DNA from: Calocera cornea HHB12733
Lineage: Eukaryota > Basidiomycota > Dacrymycetes > Dacrymycetales > Dacrymycetaceae
Direction of reading: 5' to 3'
Assembly (NCBI GenBank): GCA_001632435.1
Contig: KV424197.1
Coordinates: 1-16,277 of the forward strand
Length of the DNA: 16,277 nucleotides
The position numbers and the translations under genes were made by a program. The notes beneath the pieces were generated by a model. The model had not been told where the DNA came from. It did not search any database and saw only the letters and a list, made by a program, of their open reading frames with translations. Shown here in pieces: positions 9,287-16,277 of this stretch (positions are counted from its first letter, which is position 1; every line of letters starts with the position of its first letter).

Positions 9287-9432
9287 ATCCATTGAGAAGG
9301 ATAAAGGAGAGTTCCATCCAGATTACAAAAAGGCATTGACTCCAGTACTTGAACAACGCCAATCCAGTTGTGAGGCCATCCTGTTGTCATTGTCAATATG
9401 CCACTTGGGGTCAAAGGCTTGTCTCAATCCAT

Positions 9433-9835
9433 TAGACTCTCACAAGGGGCACAGTTTCAGGTAAGCCAAGAGTGTGTTGAACATTGAGATAGTGGAAGCG
9501 ATATGACCACCTGCTGTCAAGATGACCTGGCGCAAATTGCTTCGGTATCTTTTCGCTTCCCTACTGTGCCTCCCCTTTCCACTCCGTTGCACAGGGGGTG
9601 GAGCGCTTGGCTATCCGATTGAGATTCAAACGTGCTGTCACCAGCCGTCCACACAGGGCTCACCGGATCTCTGTTCATCACTCCCACCAAGCCTCCACTG
9701 GAGCATCGTCCTCACCTCGCCAAGTATCGCCACACATTACTCTACCACATCCTTTCTCGTATCCTGGCCTATTTCCCGTAGGCTTCGTTTTGTCCTTTCT
9801 TTGACCTTTTCTAACTCTAAACGGCAGATCTTACT
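9433..9835. other. Spacer between RPA1-like and HSP70-like pseudogenes
   Basis: Divergent intergenic stretch of about 400 bases, no supported gene. Composition rises to GC-rich at about 9480-9540. The right part (9700-9830) is pyrimidine-rich, as in fungal promoters, and presumably holds the former promoter of the HSP70-like gene. No clear TATA box or heat-shock element was recognised. Confidence 0.45.
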
Positions 9836-9945
9836 ATGTCTAGGAATATATTCCGAGTTTTGGGGATAGATTTGGGAACAACTTGGTGCTGCGTCGCTGC
9901 TATCGACCATGATAATGGGGACGCCGCTGTCGTTCTCAAGAATGA

Positions 9946-9977
9946 ACAAGGAAATCGCACTACAAGGAAATCGCACT
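9946..9977 (+). repeat. Perfect 16-base tandem duplication in the HSP70-like gene
   Basis: ACAAGGAAATCGCACT occurs twice back to back (9946-9961, 9962-9977). Sixteen is not a multiple of three, so the HSP70 frame shifts exactly here. With one copy the sequence reads NEQGNRTTPSF, as in the family. The copies are identical, so the event is relatively young. Confidence 0.95.
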
Positions 9978-10302
9978 ACACCGTCATTCATCGTGTTCAC
10001 GAATGAAAAGATTCTCGTTGGTGAGCAAGCGATGGCTGCCGCCGCCTTTGACGATAAATCCGCGGCGAATACGGTCTTCGACATAAAGCGGGTCATCGGA
10101 CGGCGGTTCTCCGATCCGTCCTCCGACTCCTCTGCCTCTGCCACACGACGTACACCCAGCACTCTGGCCGAAGACATTAAGCTTCTCCTATATAGCATTG
10201 TCAACAGGGACGATTACCCCGTCATCCAAGTCGAGTACCGGGGAGAGAAGAAGGAGTATACTCCTCAAGAGTGTAGCGCATTCCTACTTCGCAAGTTCAA
10301 AA

Positions 10303-10793
10303 TAGGGATGTGCGTGGTCCGGTCCGGCTTGGTTCAGTTCAAGACCGGTTCAGGTTTTGACTCGGTTCGGGATCGGTTCCAGACCGGCTCAGAACCAGTT
10401 CTGGAGTCACTTGTAGAAAAGACACCAAAATCCCTAATTCATGCCGTTGCGCGGTCGCTGAGCATCCTCGTCATCTCCGAGCTTGTATGTGAGCACAAGC
10501 TGGGAGTATCTAGTACCGATAAATGCAGGTTGAACTGCTCAACCAGATGCCCAACCACCTGGTTAACCACCACTTGGGCCTGATAGTGAACAAAATTTGC
10601 AAATTCTGGAGGGTTTCAATACATTTTGCACGTGACTGGCCGAACCGGTTCAGAACCGGTTCAGAACGGTTCGCAGCGGTTCGTCGTTTCTGAATTCTGC
10701 CGATTCTGGCTCTGGTTCGGTTCGGTTCCTGAACCGAACCAAAACCGAGAACCGGCGATTCTCATGGTTCGGTTCGAACCACGGCACATTCTA
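10303..10793. mobile_element. Non-autonomous hAT-like element (MITE), 491 bases
   Basis: Flanked by an exact 8-base duplication GTTCAAAA (10295-10302, 10794-10801), the hAT signature. Termini are imperfect inverted repeats: TAGGGATGTGCGTGGTCCGG on the left and, read inward from the right, TAGAATGTGCCGTGGTTCGA. Both subterminal regions (about 10315-10405 and 10630-10785) are packed with CGGTTC/GAACCG words in both orientations, typical of hAT subterminal transposase sites. The middle has no transposase coding. It splits the HSP70-like ATPase domain; without it and one duplication copy the frame [15 protein letters not shown] is continuous. Confidence 0.9.
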
Positions 10794-12323
10794 GTTCAAA
10801 AAAATGGGCGAGGAATACTACGGAGGACCACTCCTCGGCGCCGTCGTCACCGTCCCTGTCTACTTTACGGAAGCTCAGCGGGGCGCGACAAAAGGAGCCT
10901 GCATCCTCGCGGGGCTGAACATGTTGCAGATGATCAACGAGCTGACGGCCGCTGCCATCGCGCACGGCCTAGCCACGAGATGCACTCGTTTACGATCTCG
11001 GCGGTGGCACATTCGATGTCTGCTTGATGCGCATTCAGAATAATCTCTATACTGTGATTGCGACCGCGGGCGGTTGTCGACTGGGGGGACGTGACTTCAC
11101 GGATCGCCTCGCGGAGCATCTCCGTCAAAAGGTTGGGGTACCGATCGAGACCCCTCACGTAAAGCATCTCCTCCGAGAGGAGGCGGAGAAGGTGAAGCGG
11201 GCTCTCGCCAGTTTGCTGAGCCAGACAGCTTTAGTGAAGGGGAGTACCGTAGATGCCGTTGTGGAAGTCACCCAGTCGACCTTCAACGAGCTGAATGAAG
11301 ATTTGTACGAAGTCACTCGTGACTGCTTGGCTGGCCTGTTCGATGAGCCGAAGGTCCTGAAGCTCGATATCACCCGTGCGAGCGTTGCCGATATTATCCT
11401 CATCGGCGGCGCCACCCGCCTGCCAGCCATCAAGGCTCTTCTGAAGGAAGAATTTCCTGAAAAGACTCTCATCAACAAGCTCGATGTGGATGAGGCGGTC
11501 GGGACAGGTGCAGCCCTCTATGCCTTTATCAAAGCTGTGAAGAACGGTGGCGCGGTCCCATAACGTGACGTGCTGCTTCAGGATGTCAATCCGTTGTCCC
11601 TGAGCATTCACGTGTCCGATAATACGATGCAAGTCATCGTTGCCCGCAACGAAGAAGTTCCTGCGAGGAAGTCTCAGATTTTCGAAACAACGGACGACTA
11701 TCAGACCGAAGTTGTAATCTCTGTCTATCAAGGCGAGCGACGTATGGCAAAACACAACCGGCAACTGGGGGGGTTCACGGTCGCAGATCTACCTGCTAAG
11801 CGTCGGGGCAAGGTCAAGATTAATGTGACGTTCGAGATCGATGGCGACGACCTTCTGAGCGTACTGGCTAGCCAGGTGGGTGGATACCAGTCCAACTCGC
11901 TCGAGATGAGTGTTCTTGGGCACGGGATGTCGCCAGAGGAGCTGGCTCGCTGCGTGGAGGAAGCACAGAAGCTCGATGAGGAAGCCAGCAAGCCAGCGTC
12001 CCTTACCGCGGCCCTTGGAGGAACTGCTATCCCGCGTCAAGAGGGATCTGCGGAGATGTCAAGCCACGGCGGAGGATAAGGCGCCGCTCGAGGCGGTTCT
12101 GAAGGCTACGCGTGATGAGTTGCAGAAGAACAGAGAGAATGGAGAGAACACGACAGTCCAGTCGCTCAAGCACCTCCGCGAGACGGTGGAAGACACATGG
12201 GCTGTCGCACCTTGGCGCTTGGAGCAGTCCGACGACGAGGAGAGCACCGACATGGCCGTCGATGACGCGATGGAGGATGACGGAGGTGCAGCGCCCGGCA
12301 GCTCAGCTAACGCTCTCCGCTAA

Positions 12324-13357
12324 TACAGCTCGGCGCACTCTGCCGATATTGCCACTACTTCCGTTGGCACGAAGCGAAAAGGATGGGGGCTGGGGCCGTG
12401 ACGCGAAGCGGCTCCAGGTCGACGAGGCGTCATGAGCATGATGCGCTGTGAGCCTTACCACAGAGCTGAATCTACGTAGCGCCCCAATTGTCCTTTGCGT
12501 CCAAGGCTTACGTCGCCATCGTATGCTTAGTTCCCTCTCCTAATGTTCTCACTCATTTATTCACCGTCACCCCTCTTACTGACAATCCCCAGTCTGCAAT
12601 GCAAGACCTTTACTTTGACAAATCGGGCAGTCTCGAGGGTTGCACAACAAATGCGCTCTGGAAGAATAGGTCCTATAGCTAGGGATGACGCCTCAAAACT
12701 GCAGTGCATCTCTATATTTACAAGTTTCACCGACCAGGAGGCAAACATATCTCTTCAGGCGCGACTCCTCGCCTCTTTCAACGTAATACACTCTCGGGTC
12801 TTACAGCATCTCCAGGCCGACCGCCTCTAAACGCGGGGCAGCACTCAATGCAACTGGAAAGGATGCGGCCGTGTGTGAAGAGACCAATACACGAAGTGAC
12901 TAAATTGGTAGGAATTACGATGGCCGCTTCCTCCATCCACTCCAATGCGCAGGTGTTGTTAGCTTTCACGTACTAGTACCAGCATCGGACTGTTCCCGCG
13001 TTTGCACACCCCCGTGGCGGACCACATTCGTTAGGCTCTTTCAGGGCTCATTATTAAGGCATGTACCGGAGCGGGGAGCCCAACTTGAGATCAAATCTCT
13101 GGTGGTACGCAACGCAGAGGAATACCTTACTATGGTCTGTAAGAAGACACGATTTACGCCTGTTTCCGGGGGCAGGTTGTGCATAGTGAAGCTGGCGAGC
13201 TCGATCCGGAGATAAGGATGGAAGTGGTGCGGTTCGGCGGTCCAGAGGCAGACCGATAGACGCTAATCACAGCCGCAGCGCAAAGGTCCGTTTGTCTGCC
13301 GCGCGCTGGCGCGCGCTGCCGCCACAGCTTTGCGGCAACTGCGTCCGGGGTCTCAGG
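12324..13357. other. GC-rich stretch without a recognisable gene
   Basis: After the tail of the HSP70-like pseudogene (basic words to about 12435) I see no supported coding region; frames are short and overlap on both strands. A GC-only hairpin, CGCGCGC-TG-GCGCGCG-like (about 13298-13315), is the only structure noticed. Confidence 0.45.
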
Positions 13358-13458
13358 GGTGCCAAGTGATATGTCCCACTTGCAGATGTGACATATTGAC
13401 AACCACATAGTAGGCTATATGATATTGATATGTGTGTACTTGTTGGCACCTCAGAAGA

Positions 13459-13466
13459 TATAAATA
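13459..13466 (+). promoter_or_regulatory. Candidate TATA box of the transposase-like gene
   Basis: TATAAATA about 50 bases before the ATG at 13515, in an AT-rich stretch (13360-13510) that contrasts with the GC-rich DNA to its left. Supported only by sequence and position. Confidence 0.4.
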
Positions 13467-14931
13467 GTTCTAAAATATAATTTATTCATTAATCTATTCT
13501 ACAAGTTATCATCTATGGTGCGCACCGCAAGAACACCACCAACTCTGCCAGGCCAGACAGACAGCAGTATGGACACCACCAGAAAGACGTAGCAGACAAG
13601 AAAAGTTGGCCAATCAACTCCTTTTGCCCGGCTGGTGTTGTGGGTCAAAGCAGATCTGAGGTTGTGCAGTCTCTGACGGAGATATTTTTCAGGGCCCACA
13701 GGATTTGGACACATCACCCATCAGCAGCCCTTACCATGCCTTGACTGACCAAAGCACAACAACAAAAGAGGGAATCTGTGGCAGCAGCCAGACAGGTGCA
13801 AGCACAGCAATGCCAGGCAGCCTTCAGTGCATCCTCAGTCATGGTGAGGATGCGCAGCCTTGGAATAGCTCCTGCTTTGGCAGTGATGCTTCAGACTTGG
13901 AGTTGGACAACTTCAGTGACATGGCAAGCTTGACAGAAGATGATTGGGAGGAGGAGAGGCGCACCCTGTATGGGTCCGGTGCTCTGTTGGATGCAAGCAG
14001 GAGGATGATGGAGAGGGGATGGACACGGGCAGAGAAGGGGTTGGGTCGGAGTGTTGGGTATCAAGGGGACAGCTGTCAAACAGTTGCAAGCTGCACTTGC
14101 CCAGTGCATCCTCTTTTGACAGCTGCATGAACCCAACTGATTTGAACAATAGGGCAGCACAATCTATGCAGCCATTGACTGCATTATTCAAGTGAGCCCC
14201 AGCTTTCCAAGAGAGTGCACCCTCTCCAGAACCAATGTGTATGCCTGAGGAGGACACTGGGTTGCTGTACCAGTCAGATGAGGAGAGCAAGTCAGACAAG
14301 GATGCACAACCCCGTCCATATATTGATGCACATCAACCAAAGCCTGTGATCAAACCTTGTGCACTTGAACGTGCTGAACAGGCTGCACAAGAGCGTGCAG
14401 CCTGGTCTGGTCATGTCCAGCATCTTGAGAAGCTGGTCACCACCCATGGGCACAGTGCACTCTCCAGCAACCTGCAACACTGCCGTGCCCATGCCCTTCT
14501 TGTCTATTATCAGTTCCACTTGAAGGGCAAGAAGAAAATACAAGCTTTGCAGCTTGCAGCAGAATTCAGTGGCTGGTTGAAGATTTGGGGGGGAAGGCTC
14601 ATACAGACTTGGGCAGCCTCATATGAGGAGGACAGGCAACTGCCCACATCAGCCCAGGGTAGGCTGCCCATCCTCTTCCCACCGGACATACAGCTGAGAT
14701 TTCCCAGGTGCCCATGGCAAGACCTTTTCACTGTTAACCGACCCAGACATCTGTGCCCAGCTTTGTCTATACTTGCGGTCAAACAAATGGTGCATGGATC
14801 CCGCAACCCTCACCCACTTTGTGAAGAATGACCTGCTTCCTGCGGAATGTGATAAGTTTGTGCAGAACGCAATCTACCGAGAGATGCCAAAGGGGCTTGC
14901 AGCATATCTTGAGGAAACCCTCTTCCCTTGG

Positions 14932-15523
14932 TGTGAGGGCACACAGTCTAGCAAGGCTGCCAACTAAACCCGACTGAGTCGAAGAGACCGAAGATGAGGG
15001 ATTCGGGGGGAGGTCGTGGCTGACAGTATCCAATAATCAACCAATCGTACCCTTCGTAAGTTGCACTAGGAGATACGTGGGATGTCGAAGGTAGTTCGGA
15101 TGAAGCAAGCACAGTTCGGAGGGAGTTCGGATGTTCGGAGCGAGAGGACGGATGTGATGACCATGCTTTCTCACAAGACTATGGAGATTCGTCAGAGATC
15201 AGATCTAAGGAGAAGCTACCGAAGCTACCGAGGTTTATATACGAGTATACGATCACAGCCTCAGCTTCTCCAAAACACCGAGGTGAGACCCGACACTGCC
15301 CAGGACACAGCCGAGGCATAGCCCGCACAGCCAAAGCATAGCCGAGTGGGCACTGCCTTACCTAAGTCTGTACCAAGTATCCGAAGGTTTATGCCAAAGG
15401 TGCGACTTTGTAACCAAAGACCTGAATGCGGAGCCGAGTTCTGGGGAAATGTCAAAGGTGGTCGAAGGTGTCCGAGTGTTGCAAGGTCGTGCCCGAGTTG
15501 GCCAAACTTGGTGTCCCCTGACA
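14932..15523 (+). mobile_element. Solo LTR, copy B (592 bases)
   Basis: Same family and orientation as 2162-2752, aligning end to end, from TGTGAGGGCACA to GTCCCCTGACA. Flanks CTTGG (14927-14931) and CTCGG (15524-15528) are a 5-base target duplication with one transition. No internal retrotransposon sequence, so a solo LTR. The insertion plus duplication is 597 bases, a multiple of three, but the LTR brings its own in-frame stop (TAA 14965-14967) into the transposase-like gene. Confidence 0.92.
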
Positions 15524-15632
15524 CTCGGATTGGGTACCGGGTCAAGTGGACAATCTCTTTGCGGACTGCACAGGGCTGGATGAAGCGGGAGGGCTTCTGC
15601 TATCTGTCATATAAGAAAGCGGTATATATGGA

Positions 15633-15683
15633 GTACGTTCTCAGGTTGCACATCCTGAGAACACTGCTCACTGCTCTCTTTAG
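15633..15683 (+). other. Intron in the transposase-like gene
   Basis: 51 bases, GTACGT...CTTTAG. Splicing in phase 2 turns VYME...SGHE into VYMDGHEHPDVV, restoring the family motif exactly. Shows that the gene was a genomic, intron-bearing copy. Confidence 0.82.
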
Positions 15684-15789
15684 TGGTCATGAGCACCCAG
15701 ATGTTGTCTCATATGGCCAAGCCCACTTTCTACCAGCACTCCAAGCATTGCAGCCTCACCTCCATGAGTGGGAAGTCAGTAACCCCGTG

Positions 15790-16277
15790 TGTCAGGGGAC
15801 ACCAAGTTTGGCCAACTTGGGCACAATCTCGCAACACTCGGACACCTTTGACCACCTTTGACAATTCCCCAGAACTTGGCTCCGCATTCAGGTCTTCGGT
15901 TACAAAGTCATACCCTACGCATAAACCTTTGGATACTTGGTACAGGCTTAGGTAAGGCAGTGCCCACCCGGCTATGCTTCGGCTGTGCGGGCTATGCCTC
16001 GGCTGTGTCCTGGGCAGTGTCGGGTCTCACCTCGGCGTTTCGGGAGAAGCTGAGGCTGTGATCATATACTCGTATATAAACTTCGGTAGCTTCGGTAGCT
16101 TCTCCTTAGATCTGATCTCTGAGGAATCTCCATAGTCTTGTGAGAAAGCCTGGTCATCACATCCGTCCTCTCGCTCCAAACATCTAAACTCTCTCCGAAC
16201 TCTGCTTGCTTCATCCGAACTACCTTCGACATCCCATGTATCTCCTAGTTGGACTTACGAAGGGTATGATTGGTTGG
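15790..16277 (-). mobile_element. LTR copy C, inverted, cut by the window end
   Basis: Reverse complement of the same LTR, from its 3' end (TGTCAGGGGACACC at 15790) to the window edge; about the first 107 bases of the LTR lie outside. The flanking five bases on the left are CCGTG. It cannot be told whether this is another solo LTR or the end of a full retrotransposon lying to the right. Confidence 0.92.

Larger units (their letters stand above)
5200..9432 (-). pseudogene. RPA1-like (replication protein A large subunit) pseudogene
   Basis: RPA1 binds single-stranded DNA in replication and repair through four OB folds. On the - strand the likely start is ATG 9432-9430, followed at codon 3 by TGA (9426-9424). 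N domain: LTPSGILTM, GVVQVLESMPF, MILISDGTTCAN (spliced), VVIIGDMHVLQVERG. DBD-A: MFITHDET|AEIDGIVWQDM|VGLVYKFQSIGLQSANMDF, spliced over two introns. DBD-B: FHKFCRLNTLEAFPANCLV|EVIAIIMLIGKP, then past the pogo insertion QLCAFGKEYMNQL and VMTIKGTVIDLYT, ending NMEHIALKDWYNSPE. DBD-C: QLGRGEMPDFIK, a zinc ribbon CX4C-X16-CX2C (cysteines 5619 to 5542), and GSHWITAFNSV...VGAVDLWEAMKD (about 5424-5340). The overall size without introns and transposon is near the roughly 600-residue family length. Damage: pogo 6160-8026, TAG 5559, TGA 5511, frameshifts near 6015-6030 and 5645-5655. The sequence is too divergent to be the housekeeping copy. The 3' end is approximate. Confidence 0.78.
9836..12323 (+). 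pseudogene. Divergent HSP70-family chaperone pseudogene
   Basis: HSP70s are ATP-driven chaperones. Start ATG 9836 gives MSRNIFRVLGIDLGTTWCCV, the phosphate-1 motif. Then NEQGNRTT and, after a frame change caused by a 16-base duplication, PSFIVFTNEKILVGEQA and FDIKRVIGRRFSDP. After the hAT element the frame resumes [20 protein letters not shown] and [13 protein letters not shown] (family consensus NEPTAAAIAYGL). A frameshift at about 10966-10980 precedes [13 protein letters not shown], the phosphate-2 motif. The adenosine motif ILIGGATRLPAIKALL lies at 11396-11443. TAA at 11561 splits off the substrate domain (LLQDVNPLSLSI, KSQIFETTDDYQTEV, VYQGERRMAKHN). A last frame change near 12045 leads into the helical lid (DKAPLEAVLKATRDELQK) and a stop at 12321. 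Without insertions about 655 codons, the usual HSP70 length. Low similarity outside motifs suggests a lineage-specific paralogue. C-terminal basic words after 12323 (GTKRKGWG, DAKRLQVDEAS, to 12435) may belong to the original end. Confidence 0.9.
13515..15789 (+). pseudogene. Basidiomycete DDE transposase-like gene, N-terminal part, broken
   Basis: Member of a large basidiomycete family of transposase-like hypothetical proteins; its DDE-type catalytic part would lie beyond the window. Likely start ATG 13515 (MVRTARTPPTLPGQTD), stopped by TAG 13590. Later pieces: acidic DLELDNFSDMASLTEDDWEEE (13883 on), WTRAEKGLGRSVGYQGDS, then another frame with TGA 14193, ESAPSPEPMCMPEED, KIWGGRLIQTWAASYEEDRQL, then a frame change near 14740 into DICAQLCLYLRSNKWCMDP and KNDLLPAECDKF, EMPKGLAAYLEETLFPW. 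Here the solo LTR 14932-15523 sits. After it the frame continues WTISLRTAQGWMKREGF and, across a 51-base intron, KKAVYMDGHEHPDVVSY (family DGHERPDVV). It is cut again at 15789 by the inverted LTR. Family recognised from memory; its formal name is uncertain. Confidence 0.72.

Noticed and set aside
8931..9464. A 177-codon + strand open frame
   Set aside because: It is antisense to the RPA1-like N-domain exons, which carry recognisable motifs and a spliceable intron on the - strand.
10626..11027. A 133-codon + frame starting in the hAT element
   Set aside because: It begins in the MITE and runs into the wrong frame of the HSP70-like gene; no independent protein.
13298..13315. GC-only hairpin resembling a bacterial terminator stem
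   Set aside because: No T-run follows and the context is fungal; probably simple-sequence GC.
13369..13396. ATATGTC...GACATAT 7-base inverted repeat near the start of the transposase-like gene
   Set aside because: It could mark the element terminus, but no matching right end is in the window and the stem is short.
1..16277. CRISPR arrays, tRNA or rRNA genes, bacterial operons
   Set aside because: No regular spaced repeats, no tRNA cloverleaf or rRNA blocks noticed; introns and repeat families indicate a fungal nucleus.

Overview
The window looks like nuclear DNA of a filamentous basidiomycete (mushroom-type fungus). The evidence is introns of about 45-51 bases with GT...AG ends and CTAAT/CTGAC-like branch sites, plus gene families typical of Agaricomycete repeat islands. 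Those families are a fungal Helitron protein, a Tc1/mariner-pogo transposase with CENP-B-like helix-turn-helix, and a basidiomycete transposase-like family with a DGHE-PDVV motif. I see no intact protein-coding gene. It is a graveyard in which each of the four recognisable genes has been entered by a different mobile element and has also decayed by point mutation.

Layout. 1-1060: GC-rich, no recognisable gene. About 1061-9480: a lower-GC island. On the + strand, 1918-4440 holds the remains of a Helitron replication protein. It is split by a 591-base solo LTR (2162-2752, target duplication ATTGG), carries several stops, and has lost its catalytic Rep core and its helicase. On the - strand, tail to tail with it, 9432-5200 holds a diverged replication protein A large-subunit (RPA1-like) pseudogene. 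Its N domain, DNA-binding domains A, B and C, zinc ribbon and short introns can still be followed. A 1867-base pogo-type transposon (6160-8026, TA target duplication, 39-base inverted repeats) sits inside it and carries a dead transposase.

About 9480-13350 is GC-rich again and contains a divergent HSP70-family pseudogene (9836-12323). It is broken by a perfect 16-base tandem duplication, a 491-base non-autonomous hAT-like element (10303-10793, 8-base duplication GTTCAAAA), two further frameshifts and an in-frame stop. From about 13360 a transposase-like gene begins (13515-15789 and beyond). It is broken by stops and frameshifts, by a second copy of the solo LTR (14932-15523) and by a third, inverted copy (15790 to the window end). 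The two LTRs facing each other form a long inverted repeat with a 266-base spacer.

How the parts relate. LTR, pogo and hAT insertions can each be removed on paper at their target duplications; for the LTR and hAT cases the interrupted reading frame then rejoins, so both the host gene and the order of events (host gene first, insertion second) are well supported. Most stops are explicable as C-to-T changes, and many differences among the three LTRs are CpG-to-TpG/CpA, which suggests cytosine methylation and deamination. The most interesting pairing is the Helitron remnant with an RPA1-like gene, because both lie in the same low-GC, CAATTG-rich island.
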